Source: Proteobacteria bacterium ST_bin16
Lineage (GTDB): Bacteria; Pseudomonadota; Gammaproteobacteria; Burkholderiales; Nitrosomonadaceae
Direction: 5' to 3'
Length of the DNA: 35,371 nucleotides
Assembly (NCBI GenBank): GCA_002083595.1
Contig: MSXT01000062.1
Coordinates: 1 to 35,371 of the forward strand
The position numbers and the translations under genes were made by a program. Positions 17,385 to 26,485 of this stretch are shown here, piece after piece. Each line of letters starts with the position of its first letter. Position 1 is the first letter of the stretch. Below the pieces are notes generated by a model, which did not search any database, had not been told where the DNA came from, and worked only from the letters and a program-made list of their open reading frames with translations.

Positions 17385-17413
17385 ACCCCGCTGTAATCAG
17401 TGGGGTCTTTTTT
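17385..17413 (+). terminator. Strong rho-independent terminator
   Basis: ACCCCGCTG (17385-17393) pairs with CAGTGGGGT (17398-17406), a nine-pair stem with one G-T wobble and the loop TAAT, followed by CTTTTTT. On the minus strand the stem is followed by TTTTC, so it may also serve the convergent response-regulator gene. A second small hairpin (AGTTGA 17424-17429 with TCAACT 17435-17440) lies just beyond. Confidence 0.9.
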
Positions 17414-17599
17414 GAACTATACGAGTTGATTATTTCAACTTGATTATTGGTTTTATTTCGACACTCTTTCACTGCAGCTTGTAACAGAACGATCAAACGC
17501 ATTTCTCAATGATTTATTTTACCGTAGGGTTTCTTGAAGATAGTTGGTATTTTAAGCGCCCAAAATTCTTCGCGGAAATGTTTTACAGCATTCGAATTG

Positions 17600-18247
17600 T
17601 TATTGTTGCTGAGAGATCCAGCGTGTAGCGTAGCGAATCAAATCGGCGCCATCTTTCAGGTTTAATTTTGACCGGATATTAAAGCGGTGCGTGTCGATGG
17701 TTTTAATACTGCGGCACAGCATTTGAGAGATTTCGTGACTATTATGTCCTTGCCCGATTAAGTGTAAAACTTCAAGTTCACTGGATGTCAGTGCATTTAT
17801 TAGATGTTCAGGTTCCGAGCTTTTCATAACCATCCGTTTTAAAAGCTTTTTGTGCATCTGCTTGCTGAGATAAACATTACCTTTTAGAACCTCACGGATA
17901 GCTTCAAGCAGTACTTCACCAGGTTCATGTTTCATGACATAACCCAGTGCGCCCGAGCGCAATGCGCGTTCAGCATAAACCGATTCATCATGCATGGAGA
18001 TAAAAAGTACCGGTAAATCCGGAACCGCTGCATGTATACTCTTGATGACTTCAAGTCCCGATACCGTTTTGAGTGTTACATCCAATAAAATAATATCAAT
18101 CGAATTATTTTTCTTGAGTATTTCCATTGCTTCAGCGCCATCACCTGCTTCAGCAAATACTTCCATATCCGGTTCCATATTGATGAGCATTGCAAGGCCA
18201 TGCCGTAACATGGCGTGATCATCAACGAGCATTACTTTTGCTTTCAT
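17600..18247 (-). CDS. Response regulator, NarL/LuxR family
   Basis: DNA-binding response regulator of 215 residues. The receiver domain (about 1-120) has the acidic pair D9/D10, phosphoacceptor D56 in DIILLDVTL, Ser84 and Lys106. The C-terminal LuxR-type helix-turn-helix (about 150-210) reads LTSSELEVLHLIGQGHNSHEISQ, then SIKTIDTHRFNIRSKL. Its start lies inside the end of the histidine-kinase gene (26-base overlap), so the two are co-transcribed and probably form a cognate pair. Target genes are unknown; the SulP block and the ccm operon are the nearest candidates by position. Confidence 0.93.
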   Translation of the reverse strand: MKAKVMLVDDHAMLRHGLAMLINMEPDMEVFAEAGDGAEAMEILKKNNSIDIILLDVTLKTVSGLEVIKSIHAAVPDLPVLFISMHDESVYAERALRSGALGYVMKHEPGEVLLEAIREVLKGNVYLSKQMHKKLLKRMVMKSSEPEHLINALTSSELEVLHLIGQGHNSHEISQMLCRSIKTIDTHRFNIRSKLNLKDGADLIRYATRWISQQQ

Positions 18248-20696
18248 TGTCGATATTTTTAGTTAATTGTGTTTTTAAACGAACTTCTGTGCCGCCTTCT
18301 TTGCGGGCTAAAATTTCCATCTTCGCGCCCAATTGCTTCGCACGGTATTGCATAATTTTAATGCCCATTCCCGGTGTCGACGGATGATTGATATCCATTC
18401 CAGTAAAACCACATCCATCATCACAGATTGATAAGCGAAGCGTTTTTTCATCGGACGTTAAGGTAATGATTATATGCTGCGCTTTACCATGCCGGATGGC
18501 ATTATTAACAGCTTCCTGTGTAATCCGGTACAAATTGAGTGCTACACTATTGTCATTGATTATACTAATGTTATGCCACGAGAAATTACAGTCGATATTA
18601 TACGTTGTTGAGATTCTGGTGGCCAAGGTTTGTAACGCTTGAATCAAGCCATTGGCTTCCAATTCGAATGGCAGTAATCCCTGTGCAAGCTGCTTGATAT
18701 GAATCACAGCAGTCTGTGTTTGTGAAGCGATCGAAGCTGCCAATGTGGTCAAATTTTCATTTCCGATCGTCGAAGCGGAAATTTTCTTTTCGAGTACCCT
18801 GGCTTGATAACCAATTGCAGCGATCTGTTGCCCGACATTATCGTGTAATTCCTGTCCGATCGTATGTGCTTGCTCTTCGGCCACGGAGACCAATGCTTGC
18901 TCTAACCGCCTGAGCTCAAGCCAGCTTCCTAAATCATTGGCAATCGCATTAACAAGCTTCTGTTCTTCCGGCAAGCGAAATGGTTTGTTTTCAGCGTAAA
19001 AAATAATTAAATGCCCGCATTCTTTTCCATTAACGCAAATTTTCGATTGCAAAGCAGATTTATTGTCATAAATTTTATGATTAGGTTCAAAGTTAGAGTG
19101 GTTAGTATCTATTTTGCTCACAGCGTGAGGTTGGGTGTTGCTATTTGAATCCTCACTGAAAGAAGTAAAATTTTTGCCATTGATATCGATTACAGCAGTT
19201 GCAATTTCCGGGTACTGCAAAGCCGGTATCAAGTATTTGAATATACTGAAGCAAACATCTTCTAACGAAAGCTCCATTCCTATACTGCGGCGGATTTCAT
19301 ACAAGCATGTGATTTCTTTAAGACGTGCGTGCAATAACTCGTCAATTTGTTTGCGTTCAAGCCATAGTGCTAAATCACTCGTAATTGCATTAATCAGTCT
19401 TTGTTCTTCTATTACTAAAAAAGGCTTGTCTTTAGGGTAATAAACGCTTAACTGGCCACAAGCTTTACCATTAATGCAGATTTCTGATGTCAGTTCATGT
19501 GTAAAGTCTCTCGTTTGAGGTACGGAAGAAATGTGTTTTCCATCGAGATTGATTGTGATTGAGGTATATTCAGGGTGTTGCATAGCGGGTATTAAAAACT
19601 TAATGATATTTTGGCAGACTGCTTCTATCGATAACTCCAGTCCGATACTGCGGCGGATTTCATACAGGCAAGTGATTTCTTTAAGGCGTTCCCGCAATTC
19701 ACTTTCTTTGCGGCTTAATTCAATGGAGAATTGCTCGGCTGTTTCTTTAGCTTTCCTTGCTTCTTTCTCCGATTTGATGAGTTTGCGTACAAACCAGTTT
19801 AATAACAATATCTCCGCAATAATCAGTGCTGCAAGATAAATACTGATATCTTGCAGCTTTTCAGTAACCGGTTTAAATAATTCTTCCTCATCCAGTTTGA
19901 GAATCATGCTAAGACCGATGGAATCCAAGGAAGCATAGGTTTCTATCACGGGTACCTGACGATAATCCTTAGTGGCGGCAACCCCGCTTTTCCTGTAAAC
20001 CGTCAGAAATTTGGATGGTCCGCTTTCACTCGGAAGTAGATGCTTGAATTGGACGCCGTTAATCTGACTAATCAGACAAGCCATTTCATGCTTTCCTTCT
20101 TCCGGTTTTGCGCACAAAACGAATTCACCGGTTTCTCCGATAGATCTTAACCCTATGAACCGGCTCGTGAGCTGCGGTAATTTGACTTGCGTAGTGATAC
20201 TGCCAATGCGCTGTTTGTCTTGATCGAGCACATCATTTGTGGTGTGAAGAAAAAATTGCTTGTCCCATATGAGGAGTGTGTCTTTGTTTAACCGGAGCGC
20301 TTCTTTACTTTTGGAGAGTTCACCTACTTTTGACAGTGTTTTACCTTGTTTATCTCGAACGATGGCCGCAGAGAAACCCGCGTCGGGCAGCGAATTAATA
20401 TTTCGCATCAGATCATGCAATGCATTGAGATTGCCAGGTTCGATGGTGAGTTGTTGCATCGATTGAACAATAAATGGGCGCAGCGATAGTGCGCGAGCAT
20501 CCGCCAAGCCTTTTTCAATTTGGGATTCCAGCAAAAATGACTTCCCTTGCAAGGCAACAGCCAATCCTCTACCCAGCACCGACTCGATCTCCTGCCGCAT
20601 GGCAGTGTATACGGTAATGCCTGTAGTCAGCGTAAGTCCCAGCAATAATAAGCCGCCTATGATGCTGATTTTGCGATCATCGCGCGTAAAAAACAA
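18222..20696 (-). CDS. Membrane sensor histidine kinase with duplicated GAF-like domain
   Basis: An 824-residue NarX-type kinase. Order: membrane helix 11-31; a periplasmic sensor region of about 250 residues, possibly Cache-like; membrane helix 284-305; and a short coiled-coil linker. Two homologous GAF-like repeats follow at about 338-449 and 459-597, each opening with LKEITCLYEIRRSIG. The HisKA_3 dimerisation helix has His618 in ELHDN, and an HATPase domain has the N box EAVNNAIRHG (about 728) and DDGCGF (about 759). The start is TTG at 20694-20696, supported by AAGGAG (20703-20708, minus strand) six bases away. It is followed by and overlaps its response regulator. The signal sensed is unknown. 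Confidence 0.93.
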   Translation of the reverse strand: MFFTRDDRKISIIGGLLLLGLTLTTGITVYTAMRQEIESVLGRGLAVALQGKSFLLESQIEKGLADARALSLRPFIVQSMQQLTIEPGNLNALHDLMRNINSLPDAGFSAAIVRDKQGKTLSKVGELSKSKEALRLNKDTLLIWDKQFFLHTTNDVLDQDKQRIGSITTQVKLPQLTSRFIGLRSIGETGEFVLCAKPEEGKHEMACLISQINGVQFKHLLPSESGPSKFLTVYRKSGVAATKDYRQVPVIETYASLDSIGLSMILKLDEEELFKPVTEKLQDISIYLAALIIAEILLLNWFVRKLIKSEKEARKAKETAEQFSIELSRKESELRERLKEITCLYEIRRSIGLELSIEAVCQNIIKFLIPAMQHPEYTSITINLDGKHISSVPQTRDFTHELTSEICINGKACGQLSVYYPKDKPFLVIEEQRLINAITSDLALWLERKQIDELLHARLKEITCLYEIRRSIGMELSLEDVCFSIFKYLIPALQYPEIATAVIDINGKNFTSFSEDSNSNTQPHAVSKIDTNHSNFEPNHKIYDNKSALQSKICVNGKECGHLIIFYAENKPFRLPEEQKLVNAIANDLGSWLELRRLEQALVSVAEEQAHTIGQELHDNVGQQIAAIGYQARVLEKKISASTIGNENLTTLAASIASQTQTAVIHIKQLAQGLLPFELEANGLIQALQTLATRISTTYNIDCNFSWHNISIINDNSVALNLYRITQEAVNNAIRHGKAQHIIITLTSDEKTLRLSICDDGCGFTGMDINHPSTPGMGIKIMQYRAKQLGAKMEILARKEGGTEVRLKTQLTKNIDNESKSNAR

Positions 20697-20843
20697 ATCA
20701 CTCTCCTTAATTATAATTCCCGGATCACAGATTCAATAAAGTATATTAGAAATGAAGAATTCTGATTAAAATTTCGCCAGTCACGTTTGATGTGCTTGAT
20801 AAATTCATCAAGAATCGCACAATACTTCACCGAATGATCTGCG

Positions 20844-20873
20844 GTGCCATAGCTATCCTCAATGCGTTATAAT
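20844..20873 (+). promoter_or_regulatory. Candidate promoter of ccmA
   Basis: A perfect TATAAT at 20868-20873 with GTGCCA (20844-20849, four of six matches) 18 bases upstream. Because the -10 lies downstream of ATG 20862, translation from that codon is unlikely and ATG 20904 is favoured as the ccmA start. Confidence 0.5.
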
Positions 20874-20903
20874 CAGCAGTCTATTCCATTGATCGATAAA
20901 ATA

Positions 20904-21518
20904 ATGCTACAAGGTATCAATCTCGCATGTGTTCGCGGTGATCGCGAGCTTTTTAGCGATGTCAATTTTTCACTTGAAGCGGGTGGCTTGATGCAAGTGC
21001 GTGGCCCGAATGGCAGTGGCAAGACCAGTTTGTTACGCATGCTGTGTGGGTTATCCAACCCCGCTGCCGGTGAGATTCACTGGAATGGCACCTCGATTCG
21101 CGTGCTGGATGGTGAGTATTATGGCGCGATGACTTATATCGGTCATTTGAGCGGCACGAAAGATGATTTAACAGTGATTGAGAATTTACGCATTTCAAGT
21201 GCACTAGCGGGCTTTGACATTGGCGCCGATCAGGCGAAAGAAGCACTTGGTCATATCGGCTTACGTGGCAGGGAAGTGTTGCCAGTCAAGGTGTTATCGC
21301 AAGGCCAGCGGCGCCGTGTTGCGCTGGCTCGTTTGCTGGTATGTAAAACTCCCTTGTGGATTCTGGATGAACCCTTGGTTGCATTGGATGTGGCAGCAGT
21401 TAAATTGATACAGGAGTTGCTCGAGCAACATTTGCAGGAAGGTGGCATGGTGGTGATGACGACACATCAAGAAATTGATATTACAGCAATATCAACTACA
21501 CAGCTACATCTGGCTTGA
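20904..21518 (+). CDS. ccmA: Haem exporter ATP-binding subunit CcmA
   Basis: ATPase of the CcmABCD complex, which releases haem-loaded CcmE for cytochrome c assembly. The product of about 204 residues has Walker A GPNGSGKTS, the ABC signature VLSQGQRRRVALARL, Walker B LWILDEP and a switch His in TTHQE. ATG 20904 (MLQGINLACVRGDRELF) aligns with the family start; the longer reading from 20862 runs across a perfect -10 box. The gene diverges from the histidine kinase, and ccmB starts one base after its stop. Confidence 0.95.
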   Translation: MLQGINLACVRGDRELFSDVNFSLEAGGLMQVRGPNGSGKTSLLRMLCGLSNPAAGEIHWNGTSIRVLDGEYYGAMTYIGHLSGTKDDLTVIENLRISSALAGFDIGADQAKEALGHIGLRGREVLPVKVLSQGQRRRVALARLLVCKTPLWILDEPLVALDVAAVKLIQELLEQHLQEGGMVVMTTHQEIDITAISTTQLHLA

Positions 21519-21519
21519 T

Positions 21520-22179
21520 ATGTTTATGTGGATAATTAAACGCGATCTCTTGCTGGCGGTACGGCGTCAAGCGGATGTGCTGACTACGCTGTTTTTTTTC
21601 ATTATCGTGGTGAGCCTGTTTCCACTCAGCGTCGGGCCGGAAATGAATATGCTCCGCACCATGGCACCGGGTGTGGTCTGGGTTGCGGCATTATTGGCTT
21701 CCATGTTGTCGCTGGGCCGGATGTTTTCTAATGATTATTTGGATGGCACGTTGGAGCAAATGCTGCTGTCGCCGCAATCGTTATCGCTTTTGGTGCTGGG
21801 AAAAGCTTCTGCGCATTGGCTGGTGACCGGTGTGCCGCTGGTATTGATGGCGCCGGTTCTGGGTATTCAATATGACTTACCGGGGGAAGCGTTGCTGGTT
21901 TTAACGGCGGCTTTATTACTGGGTACTCCGGTGCTGAGTTTAATAGGCGCTATTGGTGCGGCACTGACCTTAGGGCTGCGCGGTGGTGGTGTATTGGTTT
22001 CGTTACTGGTACTGCCACTATATATTCCGGTGCTGATTTTTGGCGCGGGTGCGGTGGAAGCGAATATGTCTGGAATGGAGTTTGATGCGCACTTGTCCCT
22101 GATCGGTGCATTTCTTTTAGTATCTGGAGTTTTCGCACCCTGGGCAGCTGCTTCAGCCTTACGTGTTTCACTGGAGTAG
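21520..22179 (+). CDS. ccmB: Haem exporter membrane subunit CcmB
   Basis: Inner-membrane subunit that partners CcmA. About 219 residues with six hydrophobic segments. Family-like features are WIIKRDLLLAVRRQADVLT at the N-terminus, LGRMFSNDYLDGTLEQMLLSP in mid-protein and LPLYIPVLIFGAGA. ATG 21520 follows the ccmA stop directly and gives the expected start; upstream in-frame codons lie inside ccmA. About 230 bases separate it from ccmC. Confidence 0.95.
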   Translation: MFMWIIKRDLLLAVRRQADVLTTLFFFIIVVSLFPLSVGPEMNMLRTMAPGVVWVAALLASMLSLGRMFSNDYLDGTLEQMLLSPQSLSLLVLGKASAHWLVTGVPLVLMAPVLGIQYDLPGEALLVLTAALLLGTPVLSLIGAIGAALTLGLRGGGVLVSLLVLPLYIPVLIFGAGAVEANMSGMEFDAHLSLIGAFLLVSGVFAPWAAASALRVSLE

Positions 22180-22313
22180 AGTATCGCTGATAATATTGAA
22201 GTTGATTTAACTTTCAGAAGATACTTTCAGTAAGTTTCTGCATTATCTGCATAAATCTTTTTGTGAAGCTACTCAACGTATCGAAATCACTTCTGGAAAG
22301 TCAATTCTGGATT

Positions 22314-22342
22314 TTGTCATTTTGGTATCGATTTGGTATAGA
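22314..22342 (+). promoter_or_regulatory. Internal promoter for ccmC onwards
   Basis: TTGTCA (22314-22319), a 17-base spacer, and TATAGA (22337-22342) preceded by TGG form a good sigma-70-type promoter about 70 bases before ccmC. With the 230-base gap after ccmB it suggests that ccmC-ccmI can be transcribed separately from ccmAB. Confidence 0.6.
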
Positions 22343-22410
22343 ATTGGCGGCTAAAAATTTAGAGCTGAATCGGAACTGAAATTTAACGTGAAGAATTATA
22401 AAATTTAAAT

Positions 22411-23154
22411 ATGGCTATTAATTGGTTCAAATATTCTTCTCCAGCCAGTTTTTATTCACTGGCGGGGAAAATGATTCCGATATTCGTTTTTGCTGCAGTA
22501 GCACTATTAGGCGCGGGACTTTATGTTGGTTTTTTTGTTGCGCCTACGGATTTCCAGCAAGGTGAAGCTTACCGGATTATTTTCATTCATGTTCCCGCAG
22601 CATGGATGTCGATGTTTCTTTATGTCGTAATGGCATTCTGGGCGGGCATTGGTTTGGCTTTTAATACCCGGCTTTCCTCCATGTTTGCAACAGCTATTGC
22701 GCCAACGGGCGCGATGTTTACCTTTATAGCGCTTTGGACGGGTGCATTATGGGGCAAGCCGATGTGGGGAACTTGGTGGGTATGGGATGCCCGGTTGACT
22801 TCCGAATTAATTCTATTTTTTCTTTATATCGGTTTTATGTCATTGCAAGCAGCCATTGATGATCCGCGCCGTGCAGATAAAGCGGGTGCAATCATTGCCT
22901 TGGTTGGCGTGGTTAATATCCCGATTATTTATTTCTCGGTGCAATGGTGGAATACCTTGCATCAAGGTGCATCCGTTAGTGTCAATCAGGCGCCCGCGAT
23001 GGCGAGTACCATGCTGACTGGCATGCTCATTATGGTGTTTGCAAGCTGGATGTATTCCATTGCAGTGATATTGAAGCGTACACGCGTGATCATTCTGGAG
23101 CGCGAGAGTCACACAGCATGGGTGGCTGAGCTAAATAAGAACGGAGCTATATGA
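22411..23154 (+). CDS. ccmC: Haem-handling protein CcmC
   Basis: Binds haem at the periplasmic face and loads it onto CcmE. The 247-residue membrane protein has about six helices and the tryptophan-rich WWD signature (WGKPMWGTWWVWDARLTSE) at about 113-131. Haem-liganding His residues are expected in the flanking loops, for example in IFIHVPAAWMSM. Its last four bases overlap the first ATG of ccmD. Confidence 0.96.
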   Translation: MAINWFKYSSPASFYSLAGKMIPIFVFAAVALLGAGLYVGFFVAPTDFQQGEAYRIIFIHVPAAWMSMFLYVVMAFWAGIGLAFNTRLSSMFATAIAPTGAMFTFIALWTGALWGKPMWGTWWVWDARLTSELILFFLYIGFMSLQAAIDDPRRADKAGAIIALVGVVNIPIIYFSVQWWNTLHQGASVSVNQAPAMASTMLTGMLIMVFASWMYSIAVILKRTRVIILERESHTAWVAELNKNGAI

Positions 23155-23351
23155 TGAATTGGTCGAGTTGGTCGGAGTTTTTTTCAATGGGTGGGTATGG
23201 ACTCTATGTGTGGGGTTCATATGTTGTGACACTGATTTGTATCGTAGGAGAGATTTTATTAATTTCCAGACGCCACCGAACTTTGGAAAAACAATACAGT
23301 CTCATTTACGGCATCAATAAAGAAGAGATAAAAAATGAAACCACGTCATAA
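23151..23351 (+). CDS. ccmD: Haem exporter small subunit CcmD
   Basis: A 66-residue single-span protein that helps release holo-CcmE from CcmABC. It has the family features: FFSMGGYGLYVWGSYVVTL leading into one hydrophobic helix, then a basic stretch SRRHRTLEKQY. It overlaps ccmC by four bases (start at ATG 23151 or 23154) and ccmE by 17 bases. Confidence 0.9.
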   Translation: MMNWSSWSEFFSMGGYGLYVWGSYVVTLICIVGEILLISRRHRTLEKQYSLIYGINKEEIKNETTS

Positions 23352-23784
23352 AAAACTTGTAGTTATAGTATCTGGAGTGGCGGCATTAGGCGTTGCCGCC
23401 ACACTCGTATTAAATGCATTTCAAAGTAATCTGGTTTTCTTCTTCAGCCCATCGCAAGTGGTTGCAAAAGAAGCACCGATTGGAAAAAGTTTTCGGATTG
23501 GCGGATTAGTTGAAGAAGGTAGTGTCAAACGTGATGATAGAACTACAACAGTTCGTTTTTCGGTAACGGATACCGCTCAAGCAATACCGGTCGTATATAC
23601 CGGCATACTGCCCGATTTATTCAAAGAAGGTAAAGGGGTCGTTGCGCAAGGAAAAATATCCTCGGACGGTATTTTTGTGGCGGATGAAGTGCTAGCTAAG
23701 CACGATGAAAACTATATGCCGCCTGAAGCAGCTGAAGCTTTGGAACAAGCTGCAAAAGCACAGAAGGCATCCTTGATTCAGTAA
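23335..23784 (+). CDS. ccmE: Haem chaperone CcmE
   Basis: Periplasmic, membrane-anchored chaperone that carries haem covalently to the CcmFH ligase. The 149-residue product has a basic N-terminus, one anchor helix (about 8-27), an OB-fold domain, and the haem-binding LAKHDENYMPPE motif with His123 and Tyr127. Start overlaps ccmD. The position between ccmD and ccmF is standard for System I. Confidence 0.97.
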   Translation: MKPRHKKLVVIVSGVAALGVAATLVLNAFQSNLVFFFSPSQVVAKEAPIGKSFRIGGLVEEGSVKRDDRTTTVRFSVTDTAQAIPVVYTGILPDLFKEGKGVVAQGKISSDGIFVADEVLAKHDENYMPPEAAEALEQAAKAQKASLIQ

Positions 23785-23864
23785 AATTTTTCCCGGTTTT
23801 ACTCATGCAGCCTGAGCGTATCATTTCCAAATTCTTAATAACCATTCATTTGTAAGAAAAAATC

Positions 23865-25919
23865 ATGATCCCAGAAATTGGTAATTTTTCTTTAATTCTT
23901 GCTCTATTACTCGCCATTATCCAAGGAACGCTACCGATTATCGGCGCGGCTCGTGGTATTCCCTCGTGGATTGCACTTGCAAGACCGGTGGTACAAGGAC
24001 AATTCGTATTTGTGCTGATTGCATTCTTATGTTTGGCTTACTCCTTTATTAGCAGTGACTTCTCAGTCATGAATGTGGCTAAGAACTCAAATACAGAACT
24101 GCCCTTTCATTTCCGCTTGGCAGCAACCTGGGGTTCGCATGAAGGTTCTTTATTATTATGGGTTTTGATGCTGGCGGGCTGGTCTGTAGCGGTTAGCGTC
24201 TTTAGCAAGCAATTGCCGGATGATATCGTTGCCCGGGTTCTTGGGGTTTTAGGATTAGTCAGTATCGGTTTTCTGGTGTTTATGCTGTTCACTTCGAATC
24301 CATTCGATCGCTTGCTACCTGCCGCCTTTGAAGGGAGCGATTTAAATCCGTTGCTGCAGGACGCCGGTATGGTGATACATCCACCGATGCTGTACATGGG
24401 GTATGTGGGATTTTCTGTCGCTTTTGCTTTTGCTATTGCAGCATTGTTAAGTGGAAGATTGGATGCAACTTGGGCGCGTTGGTCACGTCCTTGGACGATT
24501 GTCGCGTGGGTATTTTTGACCTGTGGAATCATGCTCGGAAGCTGGTGGGCTTATTATGAACTGGGCTGGGGAGGCTGGTGGTTCTGGGATCCGGTTGAAA
24601 ATGCGTCATTTATGCCGTGGCTGGTTGGTACAGCTCTGGTTCATTCACTGGCGGTTACTGAAAAACGCGGTAGCTTCAAAAGCTGGACTGTTTTACTGGC
24701 GATTTGCGCATTTGCTTTAAGTTTATTAGGAACATTCTTGGTACGCTCAGGAGTTTTAACTTCGGTGCATGCCTTCGCGACAGATCCTTCACGCGGGGTA
24801 TTTATTCTGGCTTTCTTGTTTATCGTCATCAGCAGCTCACTGGTATTGTTTGCATGGCGGGCGCCGAAAGTTGGCTTGGGTGGAAAATTCGATTTGCTCT
24901 CGCGTGAATCTATGCTGTTAGGAAACAATATCTTGTTACTGGTTGCAGCGGCCAGTGTTTTGCTGGGAACACTCTATCCATTGATTATCGATGCATTGGG
25001 GCTGGGTAAATTGTCGGTAGGTCCTCCCTATTTTGAAGCGATTTTTGTACCCGTGATGACCCCGGCAATTTTTCTGATCGGTGTCGGTCCTATTTCACGC
25101 TGGAAACAAATGAGTCTGCCGGCACTGGCGATCCGCTTGCGCTGGGCATTTGCCGTAAGTGTGGTTTCTGCTTTGGTCGCGCCATATTATATGGGTGAAT
25201 GGAAACCGATGATTAGCTTCGGTTTATTACTGGCTTTCTGGATCATAGTCTGTGCGTTTGTTAATTTGAAGCACCGCATCAGTAATAGCGGCGAAGGCAA
25301 TTTATTCACCAAATTAGCCAGACAATCGAGAAGTTATTACGGTATGCACTGCGCACATATTGGTGTCGCTGTATTCATTATTGGTGTTACTTTGGTGAAT
25401 GGTTACGAAACCGAGAAAGATGTGCGTATGGAGATTGGCAGCAAAGTAACGGTCGGTGGCTATACTTTTCAGTTTAACGGCACCCGTAATGATGTAGGAC
25501 CAAATTATAAAGCTGTGATCGGTGATATTGCTGTCATTAAGGATGAGCAATTTGTTCGTAATATGTATCCGGAAAAGCGTACTTATAACGCATCCGGTAT
25601 GGCGATGACGGAAGCAGCAATCGATACCGGCTTTTTACGCGATCTTTATGTAGCCTTAGGTGAACCGTTGACCAATGGGGCTTGGGTGGTTCGCGTTTAT
25701 CATAAACCTTTTGTCGATTGGATTTGGTTAGGGTGTCTATTAATGGCTATCGGCGGTATTACCTCAATCACTGATCGCCGCTATCGCCTGAAAATTACGA
25801 AGAAAGGCGCTGTCAAACCTGAAGAAAAAGAGCCTGAAAGTTCAGTGGTGGAATCTCCAGTGGCTGTTGCGCCATCCGTGAATAAAGTTGAATTGGCAAC
25901 GGAAACAACCAAAGTATGA
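23865..25919 (+). CDS. ccmF: Cytochrome c haem lyase subunit CcmF
   Basis: Large membrane component of the haem ligase that attaches haem to CxxCH apocytochromes. The 684 residues hold about 15 membrane segments, the WWD motif in LGWGGWWFWDPVENASF (about 227-243), and conserved LLSGRLDATWARW and HCAHIGVAVF segments. The soluble C-terminal tail is Glu/Pro/Val-rich. The stop overlaps the first ATG of ccmG by four bases. Confidence 0.97.
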   Translation: MIPEIGNFSLILALLLAIIQGTLPIIGAARGIPSWIALARPVVQGQFVFVLIAFLCLAYSFISSDFSVMNVAKNSNTELPFHFRLAATWGSHEGSLLLWVLMLAGWSVAVSVFSKQLPDDIVARVLGVLGLVSIGFLVFMLFTSNPFDRLLPAAFEGSDLNPLLQDAGMVIHPPMLYMGYVGFSVAFAFAIAALLSGRLDATWARWSRPWTIVAWVFLTCGIMLGSWWAYYELGWGGWWFWDPVENASFMPWLVGTALVHSLAVTEKRGSFKSWTVLLAICAFALSLLGTFLVRSGVLTSVHAFATDPSRGVFILAFLFIVISSSLVLFAWRAPKVGLGGKFDLLSRESMLLGNNILLLVAAASVLLGTLYPLIIDALGLGKLSVGPPYFEAIFVPVMTPAIFLIGVGPISRWKQMSLPALAIRLRWAFAVSVVSALVAPYYMGEWKPMISFGLLLAFWIIVCAFVNLKHRISNSGEGNLFTKLARQSRSYYGMHCAHIGVAVFIIGVTLVNGYETEKDVRMEIGSKVTVGGYTFQFNGTRNDVGPNYKAVIGDIAVIKDEQFVRNMYPEKRTYNASGMAMTEAAIDTGFLRDLYVALGEPLTNGAWVVRVYHKPFVDWIWLGCLLMAIGGITSITDRRYRLKITKKGAVKPEEKEPESSVVESPVAVAPSVNKVELATETTKV

Positions 25920-26446
25920 TGCGCTATTTACTTCCATTGTTTGCTTTCATGGTGTTGGCAGCATTCTTGCTGGTCGGTTTGACATTGAATCCACGGCAAG
26001 TGCCTTCGCCGTTGATAGACAAGCCAGCACCGAAGTTTCAGTTAAATAATTTGCATCAGCCCGACCAGATCATGTCGTCAGACGAGAATCTGGGTAAGGT
26101 TTGGATGTTGAATGTATGGGCATCGTGGTGCGTTGCGTGTCGTGATGAACATCCTCTGCTAGTGCAACTGGCAAGAACCGGGATTGTTCCAATCTATGGC
26201 CTCAATTACAAAGATGAACGTAATACGGCTTTGCAATGGCTAAAACGCTACGGTGATCCTTACGCCATTAGTATCGTTGATCCTGACGGTAAGGTTGGAA
26301 TCGATTACGGTGTTTATGGTGTTCCTGAGACTTATGTGATTGATAAGAAAGGTATCATACGACATAAACAAATCGGACCTGTCACGGTGGATTCGCTTGA
26401 AAAAACCATTATTCCACTCATCAAAGAACTGCAGCAACAAGCATAA
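25916..26446 (+). CDS. ccmG: Periplasmic thioredoxin-like CcmG/DsbE
   Basis: Membrane-anchored thiol-disulfide oxidoreductase that keeps apocytochrome CxxCH cysteines reduced. The 176 residues contain an N-terminal anchor (about 4-22), a thioredoxin fold with active site WCVAC (Cys72 and Cys75), and the GVYGVPETYVID cis-Pro loop. ATG 25916 and ATG 25919 are both possible; coupling with ccmF is evident. Confidence 0.96.
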   Translation: MMRYLLPLFAFMVLAAFLLVGLTLNPRQVPSPLIDKPAPKFQLNNLHQPDQIMSSDENLGKVWMLNVWASWCVACRDEHPLLVQLARTGIVPIYGLNYKDERNTALQWLKRYGDPYAISIVDPDGKVGIDYGVYGVPETYVIDKKGIIRHKQIGPVTVDSLEKTIIPLIKELQQQA

Positions 26447-26485
26447 GCAGACTGTACGAATCACATAAAAAAGGTTGGTTTTGTC

